A stretch of 64,000 nucleotides of DNA from NCBI RefSeq assembly GCF_000430005.1, contig NZ_AUCY01000015.1:46383-110382 (forward strand). The letters are read 5' to 3'. The notes below the pieces were generated by a model. It searched no databases and was not told the DNA's origin. It saw only the letters and a list, made by a program, of their open reading frames with translations. A program made the translations under genes and the position numbers. Each line of letters starts with the position of its first letter. The stretch's first letter is position 1. This stretch comes from Desulfovibrio cuneatus DSM 11391 (GTDB lineage Bacteria > Desulfobacterota > Desulfovibrionia > Desulfovibrionales > Desulfovibrionaceae). Shown here piece after piece: positions 35,761-45,500 of the stretch.

Positions 35761-36173
35761 CCCCCTTGCGCACCCTGCTATTTTACTTTATATAACAATA
35801 AGCTATAAAAAAATATGCAGTGCTTTTGCTGCCCTTGTGGGTTGCGCCGCAAGGGTACAATGCCCATTTGTGGTGCTTTTTCCGCAAAAATGAGTTAAGA
35901 ATGATTGGCATTGCCGTGAATGGTTGAGCGGAGCAAATTTTTGACTTGATATAAGTAAGGAAACCCTAAACGTGAAGTAACGCAGTCAAACGGAATAAAT
36001 CAGCGTTTCTCCAAAATGCTCTAAAGAAAAAACGCCATAGGACGATACAAAGAGAGAAGTGGAACGCACCGCAATGGCACGTTGCGAATACTGTCTTTTC
36101 TTTGGTAAACGCATTTATTTTCAGGCGGGTTTCCCCCTGGTCACAATGCCGCCCCAAGCAACAGAGGTGGAGT
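35761..36173. other. Intergenic region ugd to cheW with family A remnant
   Basis: 413 bp. Near 35835-35857 CCCTTG and CAAGGG form a short stem, a weak end for ugd. A compact family A copy occupies 35959-36012. No gene is seen. The cheW ribosome site AGAGGTGG lies at the right end. Confidence 0.5.
35959..36012. repeat. Family A element, minimal copy
   Basis: GGAAACCCTAAACG at one end and GTCAAACGGAATAAATCAGC-GTTTCTCC at the other, only about 54 bp in all. The T/A arms and GC core are missing, so only the terminal repeats remain. It is not adjacent to a stop codon. Confidence 0.65.
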
Positions 36174-36644
36174 ATGGATTTAAAAAAACAAGATGATGAA
36201 CTGCTACAACTTGTTACCTTCAGTATTGGCGAAGAAGAATTTGGCGTTGATATACTGAAAGTGCAGGAAATTATTCGCACCATGGAAATTACCAAGGTGC
36301 CCCGCGCCCAGAACTTTGTGGAAGGGGTAATTAACCTTCGCGGTAAAGTTATTCCCATTATAGACATGCGCCGCCGCTTTGGCCTTGATTCCAAGGCACA
36401 TGACCAGCACACACGCATTATTGTTATTGAAATTAACAATATGATTGTGGGCTTTGTGGTGGATTCTGTTTCTGAAGTGCTGCGTATTCCCGCCAGCACG
36501 GTAGAGCCACCACCACCCGTTGTGGCCGGGCTGGAATCGGAATACATTAGCGGCGTGGGCAAACTGCACGACCGCCTGCTTATTTTACTTGACCTTGATA
36601 AATTGCTCTCCGGGGAAGATATGGAATCCATTGGGCAGTTGTAG
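36174..36644 (+). CDS. cheW: Chemotaxis coupling protein CheW
   Basis: 156 residues, one CheW domain (about 12-150): LVTFSIGEEEFGVDILKVQE, TKVPRAQNFVEGVINLRGKV, PIIDMRRRFGL, and GFVVDSVSEVLRI. It links chemoreceptors to CheA at the inner membrane. The ATG at 36174 follows AGAGGTGG. A strong terminator lies just after the stop, so it is transcribed alone. No other che genes are in the window. This is one of probably several cheW genes, since they are often scattered in this group. Confidence 0.93.
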   Translation: MDLKKQDDELLQLVTFSIGEEEFGVDILKVQEIIRTMEITKVPRAQNFVEGVINLRGKVIPIIDMRRRFGLDSKAHDQHTRIIVIEINNMIVGFVVDSVSEVLRIPASTVEPPPPVVAGLESEYISGVGKLHDRLLILLDLDKLLSGEDMESIGQL

Positions 36645-36665
36645 TTTTCTGCAGGGTTTGATATG

Positions 36666-36703
36666 AGGTCGCCATGGGAATAATCCATGGCGACCTTTTT
36701 TTT
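36666..36703 (+). terminator. Rho-independent terminator of cheW
   Basis: A perfect 12-bp stem AGGTCGCCATGG / CCATGGCGACCT, a 7-nt loop and a run of 8 T. The ATG at 36687, which an ORF caller would choose for mfd, lies inside this hairpin. Confidence 0.95.
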
Positions 36704-36752
36704 CGAACGCCTTTTTTTCCTTTACGTTTCCCCTTTTATTCTGGGAGTTCAG

Positions 36753-39700
36753 TTGTCTTTCTCCACTCTTCTTCCCCTGTTTTCCAGTTCTTCTTCCCGT
36801 GCAGCAACGCTCTACAGGGCAGGGGCTGCCACCGTGGCCCGCCTGGCCCATGCCCTTATGGAGCAAGGCCGCAACGTAGTGGTGGTTGTGCCGGAAGCAG
36901 CCGCCATGGGCGAACACAAGGCCCTGCTTTCCCTGTTTTCTTCAGAAGAATCCATGGCTGAAGCACCCGCCGCCCAAGCCCGTTGGGAGCGCCCCTTTAT
37001 TGTTATGCCGGGGCACCCCGCTAGCCTGGGGGGGAAAAGTGGCTGGGCGGAACGCATGGCTGCGCTTTACGCCTTGCGCCACCGCCGTCCTGTGCAGGGC
37101 GTGCTGGTAAGCCTGGACAATTTTTTATTGCGCCTGCCCCCTGCCAATATTTTTGATGCGCACGAACTGGGGCTGCGTAAAGGTATGGACATGGCACCTG
37201 ATTTGGTGCTGGACCAGGCTGTGGACTGGGGGTACACCCGCACGCCCATGGTGGGGGGGCTGGGGGAGATTGCCCTGCGTGGTGATATTCTGGATATTTT
37301 TTGCCCCGGCTATGCAAAACCCCTGCGCCTGGAATTTTTTGGCGACACCCTGGAAGATATTCGCCTGTTTGACCCCATTTCCCAGCGGTCTTTGGCTTCT
37401 CTTGATGAAATGACGATGTTACCTGTGGCCCCGGTTATTGCTTCAGTTGCGCTGCGAAAAGAGGCAGAAGCCTTTTGGAAGCACAATGTAAAGGAAGGGC
37501 GCCTGGCCCAAAGCGACCTTGCCGGGCTTACCCGCATGCTGGATGGCGGCGGGGCAGGGCTGTTTTCCGGGGCATACTACCCCAAAGCTTCCCGGCTGGA
37601 AGAATGGCTGCCTCCAGACCCTGTCTTTTTGTTGCCAGGGGAACGGGACATTCCCTCTGCCCTTCTGGAGGCAGAACACAGTTGGAGCGCATACCTGGAA
37701 AAAGAGCGGGAACTGAAAGGGCTGCACCAGCCCCGTTCCCTTGTGTTGCGCCCCTGGGCCGACGTGCCTGCCGTTTTTGCCAAACGCGGGCGAGTGTATT
37801 GTACAGACCTGCGCGTGGGCGTACCGGAAGAAACGGAACATGCTTTTTCCCTGCCGGAAAAGCGGCTGGCAGAATTTCGGGAGGTTATGGCTTCCCCCCA
37901 GGCCCAGGAACGGCCCTGGCAACACCTTGTGGCGGTGATGCGTGCCTGGAGTGGCATTCGGGCAGATGCGGCCAGCCTACCCGCAGGGCAGGGTGAAGGC
38001 GAGGGCACGGCAGAAGAGACCACCCGTGACCTGCCCACAGCCATGCTGGCCAAGCCGCACCGCCGTGCCCAACTGGTGCTGAGTTTTGCCACGGAACGGG
38101 CTAGAAAGCGCTTTCTGACTCTGGCCGAGCAAGACGGCGTTATTCCCAAATTGCGCTACACCCCGGAAGAGCCCGGTGTGTTTGCCCTTATTTCCCCCTT
38201 CCGGGCCGGGGCTGCCCTGGAATGGGACACAACCCTGGTGCTGGGGGAAGACGTTATGCAGCCCCGGGTGGAGCGTGCACGGCGTATGCCTGCCGGAGCA
38301 TTCCAGGGGCTGGACAGGTACGACAGCCTGCGTGAAGGCGACCCGCTTGTGCACCGTGATTACGGCGTGTGTACCTTTGGCGGCCTGCACCGCCTGAACC
38401 TTGGCACCATTGGCAACGACTACCTGCTGCTGCATTATGCCGGGGAAGACAAGCTGTATTTGCCTGTGGACAGGCTTTCCCTCATCCAGCGTTTTAAGGG
38501 GGCGGAAGGCATTGCCCCGGCCCTGGACAAGCTGGGGGGCACGCTATGGTCTTCCAGTAAGGAAAAAGCGCGCAAAGCCATTGAAAAAATTGCCGCTGAC
38601 CTGGTGGAAATGTATGCCTTGCGCAAGGTGGTAAAGGGCTTCCGGTACACCCCCATTAATGAAATTTATCGGGAATTTGAAGCCTCCTTCGGGTTTGAAG
38701 AAACCCCGGACCAGGCTCGGGCCATTGAAGAAGTGCTGGCAGACATGGAAAAAGCCGAACCCATGGACCGCCTGGTGTGCGGCGATGTGGGGTTTGGCAA
38801 AACAGAAGTAGCCATTCGGGCGGCGTTTCGGGCTGCCCTGGAAGGCAGGCAGGCAGCCATATTATGCCCCACAACCATTCTGGCAGAGCAGCATTACCAA
38901 ACATTCAAGGGCCGTCTTGCGGGTTTTCCGGTGAATGTGGCCATGCTTTCACGCTTCGTGACCAAGGCAAAGCAAAAAGAAGTGCTGGAAGCTGTGCGCA
39001 AGGGGCAGGTGGATATTCTTATTGGCACGCACCGTTTACTTTCCAAAGATGTGGAACTGCCCAACCTGGGCCTGCTTGTGTTGGATGAAGAACAGCGCTT
39101 TGGCGTGCGGCACAAGGAACGCCTTAAGGAAATGCGTAAAAATGTAGATGCCCTGACGCTGACAGCAACGCCCATTCCGCGCACGTTGCAGCTTTCTCTT
39201 TCCGGCATCCGCGAACTTTCCATTATTGAAACGCCTCCAACAGATAGAAAACCTGTGGCAACGGCCTTGATTGACAGGGATGATGCCACCCTGAAGCAAA
39301 TTGTTGAACGTGAAATAGCCAGAGAAGGGCAGGTGTTTTGGGTGCATAACCGGGTGCAGGGGCTTACCCGTGTGGCTGAGTATGTGAAAAAACTGGTGCC
39401 CCATGCCCGCATTGGTCTGGCCCATGGGCAAATGGGAGAAAAAGAGCTGGAAGACACCATGCACAAGTTCTGGCATGCGGAACTGGATGTACTGGTGTGT
39501 ACTTCTATCGTGGAATCTGGCCTGGATTTTCCCAGGGCCAATACATTGGTAGTGGACCAGGCCCACATGTTTGGCCTTGGGCAGTTATACCAGTTGCGGG
39601 GCAGGGTGGGCCGTTCAGAACGGCAGGCCTTTGCCGTGTTTGTCACCCCGGACCCTGATAAATTGCAAGACATTGCCCGCCAGCGGCTGCGCATTATTCT

Positions 39701-40346
39701 GGATATGGACTACCTGGGGGCTGGCTTCCAGGTGGCCATGGAAGACCTGCGCCTGCGCGGGGCTGGCAACATTCTTGGGGAGTCGCAGTCTGGCCACATG
39801 AACCGCCTGGGGCTTGACCTGTTCCTTGAAATGCTGGAAGAAGCCGTGGCAAAACTCAAGGGTTCCAACATGCCGGTGTTTGCGGAAACGGAACTCTCCC
39901 TGTGTATTCCTGCATTTATTCCTGAAGAATATATGCCGGACAACAAAGAACGCCTGCGCTATTACAAGCTACTTTCTTCCGCCCCCACCCAGGCAGAAAT
40001 GCAAGAAGTGGTGTTTGAAATGCGCGACAGGTTTGGCAAGGTGCCGCAAGAATTGCATAACTTTGTCGAGGTGCTGGCCTTCAAGCGCATTGCTACAAAG
40101 TATGGCATTGCCAAGGCAGATATCTACCCGGACAAGGTGCGCCTTGCCTTTACAGAGCAAAGCGCCCCAGACCCTGCTGCGTTAATAGCGTTTGTTACTG
40201 AACAACGGGAAAAAGGCGTGGCCCTGCGGCTGCAACCGCCATGTGTGCTGGAAGTGCCCATGGGGGCAGGGGAAGTGGCGGAAGGCCTGGCTTTTGTTAC
40301 CGGGCTGTTGCGCACAGCACCTCTAGTGCAGCCCCTTGCGTCTTGA
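36753..40346 (+). CDS. mfd: Transcription-repair coupling factor
   Basis: 1197 residues from the TTG at 36753, which has GGGAG 5 nt upstream. The longer start at 36687 lies within the cheW terminator and is rejected. The N-terminal third is UvrB-like (AGAATVARLAHALMEQG, RGDILDIFCPGYAKPLRLEF). An RNA-polymerase-interacting region follows (GDPLVHRDYGVCTFGGL). The RecG-like translocase has Walker A GDVGFGKTEVA, DEEQ box (VLDEEQRFG) and TATPIPRTL. Later come GLAHGQMGE, QLRGRVGRSE and the TRCF C-domain (PAFIPEEYMPDNKERLRYY). It removes stalled RNA polymerase and recruits UvrA. It heads a run with two SurA-like genes downstream. Confidence 0.96.
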   Translation: MSFSTLLPLFSSSSSRAATLYRAGAATVARLAHALMEQGRNVVVVVPEAAAMGEHKALLSLFSSEESMAEAPAAQARWERPFIVMPGHPASLGGKSGWAERMAALYALRHRRPVQGVLVSLDNFLLRLPPANIFDAHELGLRKGMDMAPDLVLDQAVDWGYTRTPMVGGLGEIALRGDILDIFCPGYAKPLRLEFFGDTLEDIRLFDPISQRSLASLDEMTMLPVAPVIASVALRKEAEAFWKHNVKEGRLAQSDLAGLTRMLDGGGAGLFSGAYYPKASRLEEWLPPDPVFLLPGERDIPSALLEAEHSWSAYLEKERELKGLHQPRSLVLRPWADVPAVFAKRGRVYCTDLRVGVPEETEHAFSLPEKRLAEFREVMASPQAQERPWQHLVAVMRAWSGIRADAASLPAGQGEGEGTAEETTRDLPTAMLAKPHRRAQLVLSFATERARKRFLTLAEQDGVIPKLRYTPEEPGVFALISPFRAGAALEWDTTLVLGEDVMQPRVERARRMPAGAFQGLDRYDSLREGDPLVHRDYGVCTFGGLHRLNLGTIGNDYLLLHYAGEDKLYLPVDRLSLIQRFKGAEGIAPALDKLGGTLWSSSKEKARKAIEKIAADLVEMYALRKVVKGFRYTPINEIYREFEASFGFEETPDQARAIEEVLADMEKAEPMDRLVCGDVGFGKTEVAIRAAFRAALEGRQAAILCPTTILAEQHYQTFKGRLAGFPVNVAMLSRFVTKAKQKEVLEAVRKGQVDILIGTHRLLSKDVELPNLGLLVLDEEQRFGVRHKERLKEMRKNVDALTLTATPIPRTLQLSLSGIRELSIIETPPTDRKPVATALIDRDDATLKQIVEREIAREGQVFWVHNRVQGLTRVAEYVKKLVPHARIGLAHGQMGEKELEDTMHKFWHAELDVLVCTSIVESGLDFPRANTLVVDQAHMFGLGQLYQLRGRVGRSERQAFAVFVTPDPDKLQDIARQRLRIILDMDYLGAGFQVAMEDLRLRGAGNILGESQSGHMNRLGLDLFLEMLEEAVAKLKGSNMPVFAETELSLCIPAFIPEEYMPDNKERLRYYKLLSSAPTQAEMQEVVFEMRDRFGKVPQELHNFVEVLAFKRIATKYGIAKADIYPDKVRLAFTEQSAPDPAALIAFVTEQREKGVALRLQPPCVLEVPMGAGEVAEGLAFVTGLLRTAPLVQPLAS

Positions 40347-40369
40347 GCCGATGGAGCGTATAAATATTC

Positions 40370-41473
40370 ATGATGCAATCAAATAACTCATCTTTCTTAC
40401 TGCGCGTCCTGCGCGGGCAAGCCTGTGCTCTTGTATGCCTTGCCCTTGTAAGCCTGCTTTTTGTGGCAGGGTGTACCCCTGCGCCCAAGCTTGGCGTGGT
40501 GGCCACAGTTAATGGGGCCCCCATTACCTTTGAAGAACTTGAAGCGCGCCGGGCCGGCCTGTTTCCTCTTTCCCTGGAAGGGTTTACCAATGCCCCTCGG
40601 GAGGTGCTTTTGCAGCAGTACCAGTATGCGCTGCAAGAGCTGATTCAGGAACAGCTTATTCTGCATGAAATGGCCCAGAAAAAAATCACCCTGCCTGAAG
40701 GGGTACTTGATGCCCGAGAAGCCCTTATCAGGGCAGACTATCCTTCAGGTGCTTTTGAACAAATGCTGCTTGAAGAAGGTATTGCTTACCCTGCCTGGCA
40801 CAAGGCCCTGCAAGCCCAACTTATGGTAGAACATTTTCTGGGCACGGTTATCCGTTCCCAAATAAGCCTTTCCCCGGCAGAGGTGGAAGAATATTACCAG
40901 GCCCACCGTGCCGATTTTATTCAGCCAGAACAATGGCATTTCATGCAGTTTACCGGGGTGGAAAAAAACGGTGTGCAAAAGGCTGTGCAGTCTTTCATGC
41001 AAACAGCAAATGCCACTGCCGTGCAAAAAAACTATGCTGTTGTTGTGCGCGACATCCGTATGGCAAAAGACAAGTTGCCTGAAGATGTCACCAAAGAACT
41101 GGCAACGGCGGCAGAGGGTAAGGCAACAGCAGTAAAGAAAAATGCGGATACCTTCAGGGCATTTATTCTTGTAGAAAAAGCACCGGAACGTGCGTTAAGC
41201 CCTGCGGATATATATAGCCGGGTGGAGCAGGTGCTTGTGGAAAGCAAGCAAAAATCTGTGCTGGATGAATGGCTGGAAAAGCGCATTAAAAAAAGTTCCA
41301 TTCTTGTGCACCCCCTTTTGGGGCAGGCCAGCACTGCCACCCAAGAGCAGGGTGAAAAGCTTCCTCCTGCCGGGGGGAAACAAGCCCAACAAGCCATTGA
41401 AGAAGCCCCTGTGGAAGAACCGCAAGACGCAGACCAAGGCCCTGCCCCCATGCAAAACAAGGCAAACCCATAG
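40370..41473 (+). CDS. SurA-N-type lipoprotein chaperone, parvulin domain degenerate
   Basis: 367 residues. A lipoprotein signal ends at LLFVAGC. The mature part begins with a SurA/PrsA-type entry (ATVNGAPITFEELEARRAG) and a helical chaperone domain (about 60-190). The region where a parvulin domain should be (about 185-270) lacks the usual HI...GG-LG pattern, so isomerase activity is doubtful. The C-terminus is rich in Glu, Pro and Gln. It lies 23 bp after mfd and upstream of a second SurA. A role as an outer-membrane or periplasmic folding factor is likely. Confidence 0.8.
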   Translation: MMQSNNSSFLLRVLRGQACALVCLALVSLLFVAGCTPAPKLGVVATVNGAPITFEELEARRAGLFPLSLEGFTNAPREVLLQQYQYALQELIQEQLILHEMAQKKITLPEGVLDAREALIRADYPSGAFEQMLLEEGIAYPAWHKALQAQLMVEHFLGTVIRSQISLSPAEVEEYYQAHRADFIQPEQWHFMQFTGVEKNGVQKAVQSFMQTANATAVQKNYAVVVRDIRMAKDKLPEDVTKELATAAEGKATAVKKNADTFRAFILVEKAPERALSPADIYSRVEQVLVESKQKSVLDEWLEKRIKKSSILVHPLLGQASTATQEQGEKLPPAGGKQAQQAIEEAPVEEPQDADQGPAPMQNKANP

Positions 41474-41719
41474 GCCGTTGTATTATAGTACTGTTCTTGG
41501 GGGGCCCTGCGGTATTTGAGGATACTATATTTATGCCCAGCAAGCACGATGCTTGCACAAGCCGCTAAAAAAGTTTAGGTGTTAACGGAGTTTCCTTCGC
41601 TGTGTCCATGTTTGTCCTTTTTGCTAGCTGCAGGAAGGGGAGTTGTTTGCCAGGGTTGCTGGTTGCGCTTGCAGGGTTCCTGGGCGCTTTTCCTTCACCT
41701 CTATAACCGGAGAGTTACG

Positions 41720-42661
41720 GTGTCGCTTTCTTCACGCCTGTTTGTCCTTCCTTTATTGTTTTTAGCTCTTGGCCAACAGCCCAAAGCTAATGCTGCCCCT
41801 GCTACCGTGAACAAGATTGTGGCGGTTGTAAATGGTGAAATGATTACCCTGCATGAGGTGCGCGCCCGAATTGGCATTGAAATGGCACAACAGCGTAAGT
41901 CGTTAACGCCGGAGCAGGCAGAAAACCTTGTGCTCCCCACCCTGGACACCATGATCAATGATATTTTGATGCGCCAGGAAGCAAAACGACTTAAAATTAC
42001 TGTGGCAGACACGGAAATTGACCCGGAAATACGCCGCATGGTGCAGCGCAGCCGTATGTCGCAACGCGACTTTGAAGCCCGCCTGGTAAGCCAGGGGTCC
42101 AGCATTAAAGAATTACGTGAACAAATCCAGAACAACATCATGCGCCAGCGCATTTACGCCATCATGGTGGCCCGTAAAATTACTGTGCCGGAAGAAGATG
42201 TGCGGCGTTTTTATGATGCCAACACAGATATGTTCACGTCTGAAAAGAAAGCTGATTTTTCCATTCTTATGTTCTCTCCCAATGTAGATGCACAAAGCAT
42301 TTACGCGCAAATTAAAAGCAATGCCATAAGCTTTGAAGAGGCCGCCAAGAAATATTCGGTAGACCCGAACTCTAAAAATGGCGGGAACGTTGGGGCCATT
42401 CCCTGGGACAGGCTCCCCGCACCCATGCAAAACCTGTTTACTCAGCAGCTTAAACCTGGGCAAATGACCCCCCTTGTACGCATCGATAAAAACATGGGAA
42501 TTATTCGCTTAAACAGCATAGATCCAGGCGGTAAGGTAATGCCCTTTGAAGAGGTGAAACGTGAAGCGGAAGACCGTGCGCGTGAGCCACTGGTGCGTGA
42601 GCGCATGAATGAGTACATTAAGCAACTGCGCGGCAAAGCGGTTATTGATATGCGCCTGTAG
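41720..42661 (+). CDS. surA: Periplasmic chaperone/peptidyl-prolyl isomerase SurA
   Basis: 313 residues from the GTG at 41720 (CCGGAGAG upstream). A cleaved signal peptide ends near KANA-AP. SurA_N follows (KIVAVVNGEMITLHEVRARI). One parvulin domain at about 195-285 has ADFSILMF, SFEEAAKKYSVDPNSKNGG, GAIPWDRLPAPMQ and GQMTPLVR. The N-terminal frame upstream of the GTG is not signal-like and is rejected. SurA guides unfolded outer-membrane proteins to Bam. One parvulin domain instead of the E. coli two. Confidence 0.9.
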   Translation: MSLSSRLFVLPLLFLALGQQPKANAAPATVNKIVAVVNGEMITLHEVRARIGIEMAQQRKSLTPEQAENLVLPTLDTMINDILMRQEAKRLKITVADTEIDPEIRRMVQRSRMSQRDFEARLVSQGSSIKELREQIQNNIMRQRIYAIMVARKITVPEEDVRRFYDANTDMFTSEKKADFSILMFSPNVDAQSIYAQIKSNAISFEEAAKKYSVDPNSKNGGNVGAIPWDRLPAPMQNLFTQQLKPGQMTPLVRIDKNMGIIRLNSIDPGGKVMPFEEVKREAEDRAREPLVRERMNEYIKQLRGKAVIDMRL

Positions 42662-42795
42662 GCGTTGATACCATACTGATTGTTGCCGTCTTTTTTATTG
42701 CGTAAAAGACAGAGGGAAGCACGCAACCAGTGTTTCCCTCAACTCTGGCAGAATGCGGTTGGCACAATTCAGCTTTTGATACTGGTGAGGTTTGC

Positions 42796-43728
42796 ATGAC
42801 ATTACTTGAACTTGGGCAGGAAATTCGCGGGCGCAGAGAAGCGCTTGATTTTTCCATTGATGAAGTCGCTGGGCGCATTAAGGTTTCGGCCCGTATATTG
42901 CGGGCTATCGAAGAAGGAAACCTGAGTGGCTTGCCCCATGCTGTGTATACGCGCGGGTTTATTCGGGCGTATGCTTCCCTTGTGGGGCTTGAAGCAGAAC
43001 AGCTTGCCAAGGCGCTTGAAACAATTTTCCCCCCTGATGAAGGGGAGGAACTTGCCCCTGTTACCCCTGCCTTTACACGCCCTGTGCCTGCTGGGGAACT
43101 AGGCAAACGCCTGGCCATTATTGTGTTTATTCTGCTGCTCCTTGCCGGAGTGGTGGGAGGGGGGTGGTACATAACCACCACCTACGGCTCAAAAATAATT
43201 GAGCTTGTGAAACAGCCTTTCTCTGCCGTAACCCCTTCCACAGGGGTTACTCCTATTATGGCGGTTGCCAACTCTTCCCTGGAGAACCCCCAAATTACTG
43301 ACGTTCATCAAGCAGAGCCTGCCCCGCAGGAAGCGCAAGACGCTTCCCAGCATGCCGAACCCACCATGGAAGCTGGCCAGTTAGCCACTTCTGCGGGCAC
43401 TGTGGCTGCTTCCCAGCCTGCCACGCCCCCTGCAAACCCTGCCGCCAGCCAGGAAGGCCTGAACCAGCATGAACGTGCTGCCATTGCAGCCAATAAGCAA
43501 ATTGTGTACATAAGCGCCACCGAAGACTGCTACCTTGGCATTACCGCAGATAATGGCAAACTGATTCACCACATGTTGAAAGCGAATGAATCATACCCCG
43601 TGGTGTTTACGGATTCCCTCAAGCTGCTTCTTGGCAATGCCGGGGGCATTTCCATTCGTTATAACGGAAAAGACCTGGGAGAAATTGGGGCAAAAGGCAA
43701 ACCGCGCCTGTTGCTGTTCCCCATGTAG
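42796..43728 (+). CDS. rodZ: RodZ-like cytoskeletal membrane protein (HTH plus DUF4115)
   Basis: 310 residues. An N-terminal helix-turn-helix of the Xre/RodZ type (LLELGQEIRGRREALDFSID, GFIRAYASLVGL). One transmembrane helix (about 113-137, LAIIVFILLLLAGVVGGGW). A long Pro/Ala/Gln-rich periplasmic linker. A C-terminal DUF4115 domain (CYLGITADNG, SLKLLLGNAGG, YNGKDLGEIG). RodZ links MreB to the elongation machinery. The ATG at 42796 follows GGTGAGG. It is 11 bp upstream of recO. A 7-bp stem GAGGGAA/TTCCCTC lies in the gap after surA. Confidence 0.88.
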   Translation: MTLLELGQEIRGRREALDFSIDEVAGRIKVSARILRAIEEGNLSGLPHAVYTRGFIRAYASLVGLEAEQLAKALETIFPPDEGEELAPVTPAFTRPVPAGELGKRLAIIVFILLLLAGVVGGGWYITTTYGSKIIELVKQPFSAVTPSTGVTPIMAVANSSLENPQITDVHQAEPAPQEAQDASQHAEPTMEAGQLATSAGTVAASQPATPPANPAASQEGLNQHERAAIAANKQIVYISATEDCYLGITADNGKLIHHMLKANESYPVVFTDSLKLLLGNAGGISIRYNGKDLGEIGAKGKPRLLLFPM

Positions 43729-43739
43729 CGTTGCAACCA

Positions 43740-44486
43740 ATGGAATTTTCAGAACAGGCAGTTATTCTGCAAGTAGGTAAAATGCGAGAAGCCGACCTTT
43801 GGGTTCGGCTTCTTTCCCCTTCTAGGGGGGTATATTCCGCCTTTGCCTTTGGGGGCAGCCGCAGCAGAAGGCGCTTTGTGGGGTGCCTGGATATGTTCAA
43901 CCGGGTACTGTTCCGGGTGGAGCAAAGCCCACGTTCCCAGTACCTTACCCTGCGTGAAGGGGTGTTGCTACAAGGCCCGGCCCGGCTACGAACAGACTGG
44001 GGCCGCCTTGGTATTGCAGTAAACTGCGCCAAATTTTTACAGGCTTTTGGCCTGACACCGGAAGGGGCAGGCAAAGCGCACGCTTTGTTTTGTGAATTGT
44101 TGCAAGCCCTTGAAGAAGGGGAGAATACCCCCAATCTGTTGCCGGTGTTTTTTCGCATGCGGCTGGCATACGACCAGGGATATGCTGTAAACCCTAGTAC
44201 TTGCGCCGAATGCGGTAAAGATATACAAATAGAGGGCGCGTACTTTTCAGTGCGTGCCGGAGTGCTGGTGTGCGGGGGGTGTGTTGGGCTTTGCCCGGAT
44301 AAGCCCCTTGCCATGAGCTCAGAAGCACTTGCCGTATTGCGGGCGGTGCTTTTTTCTCCCCTTGCCCAATGGGGCAGTGTGGTGGTTAGCCTGCGGGGCC
44401 GCAATGAATGCGGCAGGGCAATAGACGGCTTTATTCATTACCATGTGGGCCTTTCCTGGGAAAACGGGTACTTTGCCCGTTCATAG
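43740..44486 (+). CDS. recO: DNA repair protein RecO
   Basis: 248 residues. N-terminal OB fold (SEQAVILQVGKMREADLWVRL), then a helical domain with a four-cysteine zinc site (CAECGKD and CGGCVGLC). RecO loads RecA with RecR in gap repair. The start ATG at 43740 lies 11 bp after rodZ. A TTG 9 bp upstream is an alternative. Neither has a strong ribosome site, consistent with coupling to rodZ translation. Confidence 0.93.
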   Translation: MEFSEQAVILQVGKMREADLWVRLLSPSRGVYSAFAFGGSRSRRRFVGCLDMFNRVLFRVEQSPRSQYLTLREGVLLQGPARLRTDWGRLGIAVNCAKFLQAFGLTPEGAGKAHALFCELLQALEEGENTPNLLPVFFRMRLAYDQGYAVNPSTCAECGKDIQIEGAYFSVRAGVLVCGGCVGLCPDKPLAMSSEALAVLRAVLFSPLAQWGSVVVSLRGRNECGRAIDGFIHYHVGLSWENGYFARS

Positions 44487-44540
44487 TGGGGAATGTGCCA
44501 AAACGGCTGCCTGGCAGCATTTCAAGCGTGTGGAGCGTAT

Positions 44541-45410
44541 ATGCACTTTCAAGACCTGTTTTTAACGTTGCAACGGTTCTGGGCTGGTAAAGGCTGCCTT
44601 ATTGGGAACTCCTTTGATGTGGAGTGCGGCGCAGGAACCTTTAACCCGAACACGTTCCTTCGGGTTATTGGGCCGGAACCATGGAATGTTGCTTATGTTG
44701 AAGCTTCCCGCAGGCCAACAGACGGGCGCTATGGGGAAAACCCCAACAGGTTGCAGCACTACTTTCAGTTTCAGGTAATTTTAAAGCCTTCCCCGGCCAA
44801 CGTGCAGGAAATGTACCTGGAAAGTCTGCAAGCCTTGGGCATTAACCCGGCAAAGCACGACATCCGGTTTGTGGAAGACGACTGGGAATCGCCCACCCTG
44901 GGTGCCTGGGGGCTTGGCTGGGAAGTGTGGCTGAACGGCATGGAAGTGACCCAGTTTACCTATTTCCAGCAGGTTGGTGGCATAGACCTTGCCCCGGTAA
45001 GCGTTGAAATTACCTATGGCTTGGAACGGTTATGCATGTACTTGCAGGAAAAGGAATCTATTTACGACCTTACCTGGAATGACCACGTGACCTATGGCGA
45101 GCTGTACCACCAAAATGAAGTGGAGCAGTCGCACTGCAATTTTCAAGGCAACGACCCGGAAATGCTCCTGCGCCACTTTACCGACTTTGAACACACCGCC
45201 CACCGGCTTGTGGAGCAGGGACTTTTATGGCCCGCTTATGATTACACCATGAAGTGTTCCCACGCCTTTAACCTGCTTGATGCCCGCGGTGCCATTTCCA
45301 TTACAGAACGCACAGCCTACATTGGCAGGGTGCGTGGTGTTGCTTCGGCTGTGGCCCGCCTGTACGCAAAACAGCGCCAGGACATGGGCTACCCCATGCT
45401 TGGGAAGTAA
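44541..45410 (+). CDS. glyQ: Glycyl-tRNA synthetase alpha subunit
   Basis: 289 residues, full length. [60 protein letters not shown] and [14 protein letters not shown] are exact family landmarks of the class II alpha subunit that binds ATP and glycine. The ATG at 44541 has GGAG upstream. The beta subunit gene follows after 90 bp. The heterotetrameric alpha2-beta2 form is the bacterial type. Confidence 0.97.
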   Translation: MHFQDLFLTLQRFWAGKGCLIGNSFDVECGAGTFNPNTFLRVIGPEPWNVAYVEASRRPTDGRYGENPNRLQHYFQFQVILKPSPANVQEMYLESLQALGINPAKHDIRFVEDDWESPTLGAWGLGWEVWLNGMEVTQFTYFQQVGGIDLAPVSVEITYGLERLCMYLQEKESIYDLTWNDHVTYGELYHQNEVEQSHCNFQGNDPEMLLRHFTDFEHTAHRLVEQGLLWPAYDYTMKCSHAFNLLDARGAISITERTAYIGRVRGVASAVARLYAKQRQDMGYPMLGK

Positions 45411-45500
45411 TATTCGCCGTAATATATGTTTTGCCAGGGCTGGCTGCTGCCATGTTACCCCTGGCACACAGGATTCACGCAGGAACCAAGGAAAAAAAGT

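Noticed and set aside
36687..36752. Extended mfd N-terminus from ATG 36687
   Set aside because: It lies within the cheW terminator, and the TTG at 36753 has a proper ribosome site.
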